Origin: Erwinia typographi
Lineage (GTDB): Bacteria > Pseudomonadota > Gammaproteobacteria > Enterobacterales > Enterobacteriaceae
NCBI RefSeq assembly: GCF_000773975.1
Contig: NZ_JRUQ01000041.1
Location: forward strand, 98,280 to 162,279
DNA length: 64,000 nt
Direction of reading: 5' to 3'
In this document: in pieces, positions 1 through 7,742 of the stretch
Layout: each line of letters begins with the position of its first letter
Position numbering within the stretch: position 1 is the first letter of the stretch
Position numbers and translations under genes: made by a program
Notes under the pieces: model-generated
Told to the model about the DNA's origin: nothing
The model's database searches: none
What the model saw: the letters and a program-made list of their open reading frames with translations, nothing else

Positions 1-1
1 G

Positions 2-1021
2 GCCGTCGCCAAACAGCTGCGTATGGCACTGTTGTTATGTCTGTCCGTACCGGTATTAATCTATGTCTGGCTCGAAATGCGGGAAAACTTCCTGATTTTC
101 GCCATCGCGTCTTTTTTGTCAGCGATGTTTGTGACCCAGGATATTTTCAGTGTTTATAACAATGCGCGACTGGAATCGCGGATGAACACGATAGCGAACG
201 CCACGGGAATGGTCATCAGCTTTGCCATTAGCTTCCTTGTTGCCTGGCTAAAACTGAGTCCTTTGCTGCTCTCATTCTCCATCGTTGCGGTGACCCTGGT
301 GCCTTACATGATTAAGCGCAGTCGGTTTTACCAGCTTAACAGCATCAGTAAACCGCCTAAGCGTAAGCACAGAAACTATTTGCGCTACCTGTTCCACGCC
401 GGATTGCCGCTGGCTATCTCCAGCGTGTTCATCTCCATACAGGTCAAGCTGTCGCAATTTTTTCTGCTCGGGGTGGGGTCAGTACATGACCTTGGGTTGT
501 TTACTGCCGTCAATACTATTTCCGCTTCGTGGATTTTTATCCCGGTAGCGATCATCACTTCCAGTTTCTCTGAGATTTTCAGAGAGCGCTCGGATGTGGC
601 TGTAAAACTGGCCGCAAGGCTGAATGGCTATGTAATGACTGTCTCATTTTTGATGCTGCTTATCGTCGCGCTGTATGGCGAAAAGATCGTCACTACTCTC
701 TATGGGCATGACTACACACAATCGGGAAATCTCGTTACGGTACTGTCGTTAGCAACCTGTTTTTCGGCAATGGGAACAGTAGCTTACCGCTATATGGTAA
801 AGGAAGGTGGTTTTAATTATCTGCTGGTCAAGGTTCTTGTACTGGTGGTAATTAGCGTGGCGACCAACTGGATCTTTATCCGTTTCTGGGGGTTAACAGG
901 CGCAGCCTGGAGCGTGCTGGTGACAGAACTGCTCTCCCTGACCGTAATGAACTACTTCTTTAAGAATGCCGTCATTCTTAAACTGCAGCTTTCCTCACTC
1001 AACTACAAAACCTACAGATGA
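2..1021 (+). CDS. Polysaccharide flippase (Wzx-like), 5' end missing
   Basis: Integral membrane protein of the oligosaccharide flippase (MATE/MOP, Wzx-like) type, which moves lipid-linked sugar repeat units across the inner membrane. The frame is open from the first bases of the window, so the N-terminus lies upstream; the first ATG at 23 is internal. About ten hydrophobic stretches are visible, with a basic loop (PPKRKHRN) near the middle. At least 339 residues are present, while full-length relatives usually have 400-480. The stop overlaps the start of the next gene by 4 bases (ATGA), which indicates translational coupling in a surface-polysaccharide operon. The family is inferred from topology and composition; the exported glycan cannot be named. 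Confidence 0.75.
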   Translation, partial: AVAKQLRMALLLCLSVPVLIYVWLEMRENFLIFAIASFLSAMFVTQDIFSVYNNARLESRMNTIANATGMVISFAISFLVAWLKLSPLLLSFSIVAVTLVPYMIKRSRFYQLNSISKPPKRKHRNYLRYLFHAGLPLAISSVFISIQVKLSQFFLLGVGSVHDLGLFTAVNTISASWIFIPVAIITSSFSEIFRERSDVAVKLAARLNGYVMTVSFLMLLIVALYGEKIVTTLYGHDYTQSGNLVTVLSLATCFSAMGTVAYRYMVKEGGFNYLLVKVLVLVVISVATNWIFIRFWGLTGAAWSVLVTELLSLTVMNYFFKNAVILKLQLSSLNYKTYR

Positions 1022-1983
1022 GGTTGAAAATGTTAAAACTAAAGGCAGAGTTGAGAAAAGGCCTCTTATACCTGCTCAAGAAAATGCCCTGGTCTTATCA
1101 GGACAGAATACATTATTTTCATAAATTTAAGCGGTTACCCAATATTCATCAGCCAAAACTTTTTAACGAGAAGATTATGTATCGGAAATTTGTCACCGGA
1201 GACTACATTCGTTACGGCAACCTTTCAGATAAAATTTTGGTCCGTGATTACATAGCAAAAACGATCGGTGACGAGTATTTAATTCCGCTGCTGCATGAGT
1301 CGGCCGATCCGATGACCCTGCTGGGGCTTAAATCCCTAAAAAATACCGTTATTAAGGCAAACCACGGTTCCGGCATGGTTGAAATTTTCCTCGAAGAGCC
1401 GGACTGTATCCAGAAGCAGCTGTTGGTCAGGCGTTGCGAGGAGTGGCTGAAGCGGGACTTCTCCAATCAGTCGCGGGAGATCCACTACCGCTATATTAAG
1501 CCGCGTATTCTGGTTGAGCAGTATGTGGGTGACGGCAAGTTAGCCGCTACCGACTACAAGTTCCATATGTTTAATAAGAAAGATGGCAACTTTGAGTATG
1601 TGCTTCAGGTTATCTATAACCGCTGCGGCAATGCGCCTTTGTCGATGAATTTCTATGTGAACAGCCTGCAACAGTGTTTCTACAAGATACGCGATACAGG
1701 GTTGGATATCAGTGGTGACAGGGAAACGCTGGAAAAAGCGCTGGGCCTGAGCAAAAAGCTGGCCAGCGATTTCGACTATGTGCGCGTGGACTGGTATATC
1801 GACGAGGGGCAGATCTACTTCGGTGAGCTGACCTTTACGCCGGGCGCCGGGATGGTGACAGGCCTGGATATGGGACTGGATAAAATGATGGGAGATATGT
1901 GGGTGCAGGATCGTAAAGCCGCCATGCTGCCTGAAAGGTCTGGTGAGGTGACGCCGCTGCCTGCAGCGCTCAAAAAAGTCTGA
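1018..1983 (+). CDS. TupA-like ATP-grasp polysaccharide biosynthesis protein
   Basis: 321-residue protein resembling the ATP-grasp TupA family found in capsule, O-antigen and teichuronic-acid clusters. Recognisable elements are FNEKIMYRK (about residues 49-57), SDKILVRDYI (about 69-78), VIKANHGSGM (about 115-124) and a C-terminal VRVDWYIDEGQIYFGELTF segment typical of the metal/ATP site. ATP-grasp enzymes join a carboxylate to an amine or thiol with ATP; the substrate here is unknown. It starts in an ATGA overlap with the flippase gene; an ATG at 1030 is an alternative start. It is the last gene of the polysaccharide operon and is followed by a hairpin. Confidence 0.7.
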   Translation: MRLKMLKLKAELRKGLLYLLKKMPWSYQDRIHYFHKFKRLPNIHQPKLFNEKIMYRKFVTGDYIRYGNLSDKILVRDYIAKTIGDEYLIPLLHESADPMTLLGLKSLKNTVIKANHGSGMVEIFLEEPDCIQKQLLVRRCEEWLKRDFSNQSREIHYRYIKPRILVEQYVGDGKLAATDYKFHMFNKKDGNFEYVLQVIYNRCGNAPLSMNFYVNSLQQCFYKIRDTGLDISGDRETLEKALGLSKKLASDFDYVRVDWYIDEGQIYFGELTFTPGAGMVTGLDMGLDKMMGDMWVQDRKAAMLPERSGEVTPLPAALKKV

Positions 1984-1991
1984 GCACTAAC

Positions 1992-2020
1992 GAGCCGTAT
2001 CTCCTCAGGGAGAACGGCTC
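1992..2020. terminator. Hairpin between convergent genes
   Basis: Near-perfect inverted repeat (GAGCCGT...ACGGCTC with an inner TCTCC/GGAGA) just after the ATP-grasp stop and before the end of the opposing yjcB-like gene. The T-rich tail is weak. It is placed to act as a bidirectional terminator. Confidence 0.5.
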
Positions 2021-2028
2021 ATCTGTTA

Positions 2029-2310
2029 TCAGGGCATTGGGTAATCGGGCGGCGTGTGGCTCATTACTTCGACAAACACGTCTTTCGTGATATGCCAGAA
2101 GTTGTACAGGTTTTCCATGCTCAGAGTGATGCCCAACAGTCCGGTGACGAACCAGCATGACATACCGATGCCTACGCCCGTGAATACAAAGGCGATGCCG
2201 CGGTGGCTTGCCTGACGGCATTTCACATTTACGGTACTGGCAAAGAACATCATGACTGCACTAACCAGTTCCCATCTTGCCATCACCAGGCTAGCGGTTA
2301 AGGTACCCAT
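2029..2310 (-). CDS. yjcB: YjcB family small membrane protein
   Basis: 93-residue protein closely resembling E. coli YjcB, a small inner-membrane protein of unknown function. The shared pattern includes RWELVSAVMMFFASTVN near the N-terminus, CWFVTGLLGIT in the second hydrophobic segment, and a C-terminus ending in QTPP/HTPPDYP. Two or three membrane segments are expected. Its position next to a c-di-GMP gene and soxSR matches E. coli synteny (yjcB, yjcC, soxS, soxR), which supports the assignment. A shorter shadow frame on the same strand (1970-2221) lacks this similarity. The start at 2310 has only a loosely spaced GGAG upstream. Confidence 0.8.
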   Translation of the reverse strand: MGTLTASLVMARWELVSAVMMFFASTVNVKCRQASHRGIAFVFTGVGIGMSCWFVTGLLGITLSMENLYNFWHITKDVFVEVMSHTPPDYPMP

Positions 2311-2786
2311 ATTCTTAAAACTCCGAGAAATTCTGCCCTGACAAGAGGTCGTGGCATCACCGGGACAGACGAAAAGTTGCCAGGTTGCTGTTCATCTGAA
2401 CTGACGTAACAGGTCATAGAAGTGTGATGTCGGTCACATTATATCACTCGATTTTAAAATTTGAACAAAATTTAGACCTGGTATGGTAGTTTTTGCCGCG
2501 CTTCATTATTACTCGTTTATTTACTGAGGTTTACAAAGCCATTCAGGATTATCAGGAATAATCCTTATATCTGCTACCAGCCAGTCGATACCGTTCTTAT
2601 TCTCGTCAGTTAATGAGGTGGCTATGAAAAATAAAGAGTCATTTTATATTTAATATAAGTAAGTTAGCTGAATTTTGAGACGGTAAATGACAGCTAATAT
2701 CAATTTTTAATGATTAATGCTGGCTGCTTTTACCCAGAGAATGCGTGCGCAAAGCTAACGCCAGGGGCGGGAGAGGGGGTAGAAGC
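2311..2786. other. Divergent intergenic region yjcB / diguanylate cyclase
   Basis: An AT-rich 476-base gap between divergent genes, expected to hold both promoters. The only coding-like element is a nine-codon open frame at 2624-2653 on the plus strand (MKNKESFYI), preceded by a good Shine-Dalgarno (TGAGGTGG). It could be a leader peptide for the cyclase gene about 130 bases downstream, but nothing proves translation. No convincing operator was recognised. Confidence 0.4.
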
Positions 2787-4091
2787 ATGTCTGACGATGC
2801 TGAAGAGGGAGCGACGCCTGGGCGAGGCGCCAAAAAAACGCTGCCAACGCTGCGGAAAAGTTTGCAGCGCATCCATCTGGTGATCATCCTGGTGTCGATG
2901 ACGTTCAGCGGCATCTCGCTGTCGGCGCTCTCAATGTTTGCCCTACGCAGTTACGCGGAAAATAATCTCCAGCTGGTAGCGACCACTATTGGTTACAGCG
3001 TGCAGCGGGCTGTCAGCTCCGGGGATACCGGGACCGCCGCTGAAATAGTGCGGAATATCGGTGCTACCGCGCAGTTTAGCCGTGCCAGAATTATTGATGC
3101 CCATAACCGGGTACTGATTAACTGGCCTTCACCCGGCGCCAAAAGCCCTGAAGGCATTGCAAAGCTGGTTACCCACTGGCTGTTTCCACAGCCGCTGAAA
3201 GTCCCCATTATTGACGGCCAGCGCGAGATCGGTCAGGTGTGGTTGACCGGCGATGCCAGCCGGATTTTGCACTTTCTGAGCCGGGCGGTGAAATGGCTGA
3301 GCGGCAGCCTGATGGTGACCGCGCTGCTGGCGTTCTGGCTGTCGCATCGGATGCATTCCGGCATCCTGGCTGGCCTGCAAAATATCACTTCCGTGGCTCA
3401 TGATGTCCGCAAACGCCGCTCTTTCTCGCGGCGAGTGCCTTCCTCCTCTATTGCCGAACTGGATAAGCTGAGCGGTGATTTCAACAGCCTGCTGAACGAA
3501 CTGTCGAGCTGGCAGAACCATTTACAGCGTGAAAACGATAGCCTGGTCCATCAGGCGCTGCACGATGAGCTAACCGGCTTGCCTAACCGCAGGGCGTTTG
3601 AGCTGGAGCTGAAAAAAATGATGAGCAGCCCGCAGACGGCCTGTCAGGTAGCGGTGCTGTTTATTGATGGCGACAGATTTAAAGAAGTCAATGATACCTA
3701 TGGTCATGCCGCTGGCGATCGAGTGCTGGTGGAAACGGCTTTGCGCCTGCGTGCAAGGTTGCGGAAAGGCGATCTGGTTGCCCGCCTGGGCGGCGATGAA
3801 TTTGCCGTCCTGCTGTCAGGCATTGAGAGCGGCGAACAGGCGGCCAGAGTCGCCGGAAACGTTATTGAAGCGATGCGGGAACCTGTCCGGCTGGATAACG
3901 GCACCGCGGTGGCGCAGTCGCTGAGCATCGGCGTGGCGCTGGCAAAAAACCACAGTTCAGGAGAGGCGATGATCGCTCAGGCCGATGCGGCGATGTACCA
4001 CATTAAGGAACTGGGCGGCGGCTGGTATTTCTCGCCGTCTTTATGGGGGCAAGGTCCAAAGGCCGGGCCGCCAATCCGCAACCTGGCCTGA
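2787..4091 (+). CDS. Membrane diguanylate cyclase, DgcN/YfiN-like
   Basis: Predicted synthase of the second messenger c-di-GMP, 434 residues. Order: cytoplasmic N-terminus, membrane segment about 29-54, periplasmic sensor about 55-165 resembling the CHASE8 domain of DgcN, second membrane segment about 170-187, HAMP about 188-245, then GGDEF domain. The active-site motif RLGGDEF is intact (GGDEF at 335-339), and the RxxD inhibitory site (RKGD, 326-329) lies five residues before it, so product feedback is expected. The ATG at 2787 is preferred over 2745 because GGGGGTAGA lies just upstream. At this locus E. coli carries pdeC (yjcC), a phosphodiesterase, so the enzymatic sign is reversed here. 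A YfiR/YfiB-type partner is not present nearby. Confidence 0.8.
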   Translation: MSDDAEEGATPGRGAKKTLPTLRKSLQRIHLVIILVSMTFSGISLSALSMFALRSYAENNLQLVATTIGYSVQRAVSSGDTGTAAEIVRNIGATAQFSRARIIDAHNRVLINWPSPGAKSPEGIAKLVTHWLFPQPLKVPIIDGQREIGQVWLTGDASRILHFLSRAVKWLSGSLMVTALLAFWLSHRMHSGILAGLQNITSVAHDVRKRRSFSRRVPSSSIAELDKLSGDFNSLLNELSSWQNHLQRENDSLVHQALHDELTGLPNRRAFELELKKMMSSPQTACQVAVLFIDGDRFKEVNDTYGHAAGDRVLVETALRLRARLRKGDLVARLGGDEFAVLLSGIESGEQAARVAGNVIEAMREPVRLDNGTAVAQSLSIGVALAKNHSSGEAMIAQADAAMYHIKELGGGWYFSPSLWGQGPKAGPPIRNLA

Positions 4092-4097
4092 ACTTGA

Positions 4098-4526
4098 TTA
4101 CAGCTGGGTGGGACAGTGGCTTTTATCCGCTGCTTTAGGGAAGGCGGCGTGGGCAAAATCGCTACAGTCAAAACTGTAGCCCGGCTGACGGCTCAGCGAC
4201 TGCCGGCGCATGGTGTGACGATAGGCCGTCGGCGTTTGCGAAAACTGGCGGCGAAACACGCGGGAGAACGTCTGCTGCGAATCGTAGCCATACTGCATGG
4301 CGATATCAAAAACCGGGCGCTGCGTCTGGCGCAGTGCTTCAGCCGCCAGCGTCAGGCGACGTACGCGGATATAGTCGCCCAGCGTCTGTTTGGTCACCGT
4401 GCGGAACATCCGCTGTAAATGCCACTTCGAATAGCCCGATTTTGCCGCCACTTCATCAATCGACAGCGTTTTATCAAGGTTGCCTTCAATCCAGTCGGTA
4501 AGGGTGTGGATGATATCGTCATGCAT
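4098..4526 (-). CDS. soxS: Superoxide response regulator SoxS, C-terminally extended
   Basis: AraC/XylS-family activator of the superoxide and redox-drug response. Residues 1-105 align along their length with E. coli SoxS (107 residues): SGYSKWHLQRMFRTVT for the first helix-turn-helix and SQQTFSRVFRRQF for the second. The start at 4526 is chosen for its Shine-Dalgarno GGGAGAAG; an upstream ATG at 4556 is not needed. Unusually, the frame continues about 36 residues past the normal end, for 142 in total, and reaches to within 6 bases of the opposing cyclase gene. A terminator-like hairpin lies inside this extra part, suggesting loss of the ancestral stop codon. The divergent soxR and SoxR box support the identity. 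Confidence 0.9.
   Translation of the reverse strand: MHDDIIHTLTDWIEGNLDKTLSIDEVAAKSGYSKWHLQRMFRTVTKQTLGDYIRVRRLTLAAEALRQTQRPVFDIAMQYGYDSQQTFSRVFRRQFSQTPTAYRHTMRRQSLSRQPGYSFDCSDFAHAAFPKAADKSHCPTQL
4161..4180 (-). terminator. Terminator-like hairpin inside the soxS extension
   Basis: Read on the minus strand this is GCTACAGT-TTTG-ACTGTAGC, an 8-bp perfect stem followed by GATTTTGCC. It looks like an intrinsic terminator of soxS but lies inside the extended reading frame, about 40 bases beyond the end of the conserved SoxS domain. Confidence 0.5.
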
Positions 4527-4578
4527 ACAGGTCTTCTCCCTGGTGAGAAATTTCATGTCGTCTTCTCAATGGTTGCTG

Positions 4579-4609
4579 AGTATAATTCCTCAAGTTAACT
4601 TGAGGTAAA
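4579..4609 (-). promoter_or_regulatory. soxS promoter with SoxR box
   Basis: A perfect 18-bp dyad CCTCAAGTTAACTTGAGG at 4589-4606 matches the E. coli SoxR operator as remembered. It lies between a -35 TTTACC (4609-4604) and a -10 TATACT (4584-4579) for soxS, with a 19-bp spacer. The overlong spacer is the hallmark of promoters that MerR-family activators remodel. The site also lies directly upstream of soxR, allowing autoregulation. Confidence 0.92.
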
Positions 4610-4616
4610 GAGCTAA

Positions 4617-5084
4617 ATGAAAAAAAGTCTCAGCGGTTCCAGCAAGCGCGAACTGACGCCTGGTGACGTGGCCCAGCGCTGCGGCGTGGCGGTTTCCGCT
4701 CTGCATTTCTATGAAAGCAAAGGGTTAATCAGCAGTTTCCGTAACGCCGGTAACCAGCGGCGCTACCATCGTGACGTGCTGCGTCGGGTGGCTATTGTCA
4801 AAATCGCTCAGCGCATCGGCATCCCGCTGGCGACTATCGGTGAGCATTTGACGCAGCTGCCAGCCGGTCATCGCATGTCGCCCAGGGAGTGGAAGATGCT
4901 GTCGGAGAAGTGGCGTGAAGAGCTTGACCAGCGGATTGAAACCCTGATCAGGCTGCGGGACGATCTGGACGGCTGCATTGGCTGCGGCTGCCTGTCGATG
5001 CAGGATTGCCCGCTGCGTAACCCGGACGACCGACTGAGCGAGCGTGGAACCGGCGCTATCCTGCTGAAATCCGGGGAGGAGTGA
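4617..5084 (+). CDS. soxR: Redox-sensing regulator SoxR
   Basis: MerR-family [2Fe-2S] sensor of superoxide and redox-cycling compounds, 155 residues (E. coli 154). It has an N-terminal winged helix (residues about 14-80, with [20 protein letters not shown]) and a dimerisation helix. The cluster-binding motif is CIGCGC...C, with cysteines at 120, 123, 125 and 131, matching 119/122/124/130 of E. coli. When the cluster is oxidised SoxR activates soxS, which is divergent here. The start at 4617 is supported by an upstream GAGG within the SoxR box. Confidence 0.95.
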   Translation: MKKSLSGSSKRELTPGDVAQRCGVAVSALHFYESKGLISSFRNAGNQRRYHRDVLRRVAIVKIAQRIGIPLATIGEHLTQLPAGHRMSPREWKMLSEKWREELDQRIETLIRLRDDLDGCIGCGCLSMQDCPLRNPDDRLSERGTGAILLKSGEE

Positions 5085-5159
5085 AACGCTGGCGGTTTCT
5101 CTTCGGCATGTGCGTGGAGGTCTATACTACTCATTCTCCGCTTAACAGAAGGGTAGAGT

Positions 5160-5822
5160 ATGATCACCGTTCACCACCTGAATAACTCCCGATCGCAGCG
5201 GGTGCTCTGGATGCTGGAAGAGCTGGAAGTGCCTTATCAAATTAAACTCTATCAGCGCGAAGCGACGATGCTGGCTCCGGAAGCGCTAAAAAAAGTACAT
5301 CCTTTGGGTAAATCCCCGGTTATCACCGACAAAAATCTGGTGATTGCCGAATCTGGCGCGATCCTTGAGTACCTGACGGAACGATATGACGCAGAAAGCA
5401 GGCTGAAACTTATTGATGAAGAGGCCCGGTTGCTGTCTCGTTACTGGCTGCATTATGCCGAAGGGTCGCTGATGCCGCTGCTGGTGATGAAGCTGATCTT
5501 CAGCCGGATGGGCAAACCGCCGGTTCCCTGGTTGCTGCGCCCGGTGGGCAACGCCTTTGGCAAGGGCGTGCAGAAGGGCTATCTGAATAAGCAGCTGGCT
5601 ACTCATCGCGAGTTTATCGAGCAGCATCTGGTCAGCCATCCGTGGTTCGCTGGCCCACAGTTCAGCATTGCCGATGTGCAGATGAGCTTTCCACTACAGG
5701 CGCTCAGCGCCCGCGGCGGTGCGGCAAACTCCCCCTCTATTCAAGCCTGGCTGGCAAAGGTGCAAAGCCGTGCGGCCTGGCAGCGCGCCCTGCAGAAGGG
5801 AGGCGCAGTCGAGTTGCAGTGA
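5160..5822 (+). CDS. Glutathione S-transferase family protein
   Basis: 220-residue cytosolic GST-like protein. The N-terminal thioredoxin-like half (about 1-80) has a possible catalytic serine in NNSRSQRVLW and the glutathione-binding pattern PLGKSPVI...ESGAILEYL. The C-terminal half is helical, with the capping segment FSIADVQMSFPL containing the conserved aspartate. Members conjugate glutathione to electrophiles or reduce peroxides; the substrate is unknown. It follows soxR by about 75 bases on the same strand. Salmonella, to my knowledge, also carries a GST gene beside soxSR, so a link to redox defence is reasonable but inferred from position. Confidence 0.85.
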   Translation: MITVHHLNNSRSQRVLWMLEELEVPYQIKLYQREATMLAPEALKKVHPLGKSPVITDKNLVIAESGAILEYLTERYDAESRLKLIDEEARLLSRYWLHYAEGSLMPLLVMKLIFSRMGKPPVPWLLRPVGNAFGKGVQKGYLNKQLATHREFIEQHLVSHPWFAGPQFSIADVQMSFPLQALSARGGAANSPSIQAWLAKVQSRAAWQRALQKGGAVELQ

Positions 5823-6218
5823 AATATTTTTTCCGCACCCTGCTTCCTCGTTTCAGGCTCAGCGCTGGCCGCTAAAACCATAAGAAATTGCTATTACGGC
5901 GGCGCAGGCCGGATGGGTAGAGTCTCCACAGCAGGCGACGTTGCGTTAGTCGCCAGGGTCTGGCTCAGGGTTAGTGCAAATATATGCACCAACAGGAGTT
6001 GAAAATGCACTAATAAAGGCTGGATAATCGTTTGCCTTTAAAACAGTGCAGCTTTATGCGTGGTGTAGTAAACGTTTGCCTTTTTTCCGATCGCTTCCCG
6101 GCTTGGGGGCTTTTGCGGTCTGTGAACAGTGCGTCCTGGGATGGTTGAACGTTGAACGAGCTCTGCTTCATGCGCCACGCATTAATAACTCATAAGAAAT
6201 CTCAGGGGATTTTTCACT
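5823..6218 (+). promoter_or_regulatory. ghxP upstream region with two PurR-like boxes
   Basis: A 396-base gap. At 6066-6081 a 16-mer with core AAACGTTTGC matches the PurR operator consensus (ACGCAAACGTTTGCGT) at 12 of 16 bases. A weaker copy sharing CGTTTGCCT is at 6022-6037 (10 of 16). E. coli ghxP is reported in the PurR regulon, so purine repression of this gene is likely. The rest of the gap holds no convincing gene. Confidence 0.55.
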
Positions 6219-7568
6219 ATGTCGACTCCTTCTCATCAGCCCGGTGGTTCACTGGACAGCTGGTTTAAAATTTCCGCGCGCGGCAGTTCCGTCCGCCAGG
6301 AAATTTTAGCCGGCCTTACCACCTTCCTTGCCATGGTCTATTCGGTGATTGTCGTACCCTCTATGCTGGGTAAAGCCGGTTTTCCACCGACGGCCGTCTT
6401 CGTTTCTACCTGCCTGGTCGCGGGCTTTGGCTCGCTGATTATGGGCCTGTGGGCCAACCTGCCAATGGCAATTGGCTGCGCCATCTCACTGACCGCATTT
6501 ACCGCCTTCAGCCTGGTGCTGGGGCAGCATATCAGCGTGCCGGTAGCGCTGGGCGCGGTATTCCTGATGGGCGTCCTGTTTACCATCATTTCGGCAACCG
6601 GCATTCGCGCGTGGATTTTGCGCAACCTGCCGATGGGCGTCGCCCACGGGACTGGCGTCGGTATTGGCCTGTTCCTGCTGCTGATTGCCGCCGACGGCGT
6701 GGGCCTGGTGGTGAAGAACCCGGCGCCTGGCCTGCCGGTAGCGCTCGGTGACTTCGCTTCGTTTCCGGTGATCATGTCAATGATTGGCCTGGCGGTGATT
6801 TTCGGTCTGGAAAAACTGCGCGTACCCGGCGGCATTCTGCTGACCATCATCGTTATCTCTATTCTTGGGCTGATTTTTGATCCGGCGGTGAAGTATCAGG
6901 GGCTGTTCGCCATGCCTTCCCTGTCCGATGCCAACGGTAACTCGCTAGTGTTCAGCCTGGATATCCTTGGCGCTCTGAAGCCTGCGGTATTGCCAAGCGT
7001 TCTGGCGCTGGTGATGACGGCGGTCTTCGATGCTACCGGCACCATCCGCGCCGTTGCGGGGCAGGCGAACCTGCTGGACAAAGACAACCAGATCATCAAC
7101 GGCGGCAAAGCACTGACTACCGACTCGGTCAGCAGCATCTTCTCTGGTCTGGTTGGCGGCGCGCCTGCGGCAGTGTATATCGAATCTGCGGCAGGGACGG
7201 CAGCGGGCGGCAAAACCGGCCTCACCGCGCTGGTGGTTGGCATTCTTTTCCTGCTGATCCTGTTCCTCTCGCCGCTGGCTTATCTGGTACCCGGCTACGC
7301 CACGGCACCGGCGCTGATGTACGTTGGCCTGCTGATGCTGAGCAACGTGTCGAAAATCGATTTTAATGATTTTGTCGATGCGATGTCCGGCCTGCTGGCC
7401 GCCGTCTTTATCGTGCTGACCTGCAACATTGTGACCGGCATTATGCTTGGTTTTGGTTCACTGGTGATTGGCCGCATCTTTGCGGGCGAGTGGCGCAAGC
7501 TTAACGCTGGTACGGTGATCATCGCGGTAGCGCTGGTGGCCTTCTACGCGGGCGGCTGGGCTATCTGA
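6219..7568 (+). CDS. ghxP: Guanine/hypoxanthine permease GhxP
   Basis: NCS2-family (AzgA-like branch) proton-coupled purine importer of the inner membrane, 449 residues as in E. coli GhxP (YjcD). Features include the N-terminal [20 protein letters not shown], a multi-helix hydrophobic body, and the family motif [15 protein letters not shown] in the centre. The later helices carry [17 protein letters not shown], typical of AzgA-type permeases. Its place between soxR/GST and yjcE matches E. coli order. PurR-like boxes lie upstream and a strong terminator directly downstream, so it is probably a single-gene transcription unit. Confidence 0.93.
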   Translation: MSTPSHQPGGSLDSWFKISARGSSVRQEILAGLTTFLAMVYSVIVVPSMLGKAGFPPTAVFVSTCLVAGFGSLIMGLWANLPMAIGCAISLTAFTAFSLVLGQHISVPVALGAVFLMGVLFTIISATGIRAWILRNLPMGVAHGTGVGIGLFLLLIAADGVGLVVKNPAPGLPVALGDFASFPVIMSMIGLAVIFGLEKLRVPGGILLTIIVISILGLIFDPAVKYQGLFAMPSLSDANGNSLVFSLDILGALKPAVLPSVLALVMTAVFDATGTIRAVAGQANLLDKDNQIINGGKALTTDSVSSIFSGLVGGAPAAVYIESAAGTAAGGKTGLTALVVGILFLLILFLSPLAYLVPGYATAPALMYVGLLMLSNVSKIDFNDFVDAMSGLLAAVFIVLTCNIVTGIMLGFGSLVIGRIFAGEWRKLNAGTVIIAVALVAFYAGGWAI

Positions 7569-7574
7569 TCTGCT

Positions 7575-7604
7575 CAGGGGCCGCCAGTCGGCCCCTGATT
7601 TTTT
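7575..7604 (+). terminator. Intrinsic terminator after ghxP
   Basis: Perfect 9-bp stem CAGGGGCCG/CGGCCCCTG with a 5-base loop, followed by ATTTTTTG. Confidence 0.9.
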
Positions 7605-7742
7605 GCTGATTTTCTGATTTCTTCCCCGCTAACGCACTTCCTGTTTTTAAACCCTTTGCATTTTTGTTTTACTATCCACTAAGACAGGCCGTTTATTCTG
7701 TCTGGACCTTTTGTATTTACCAGGAAGACAGATAAGGAAAAC

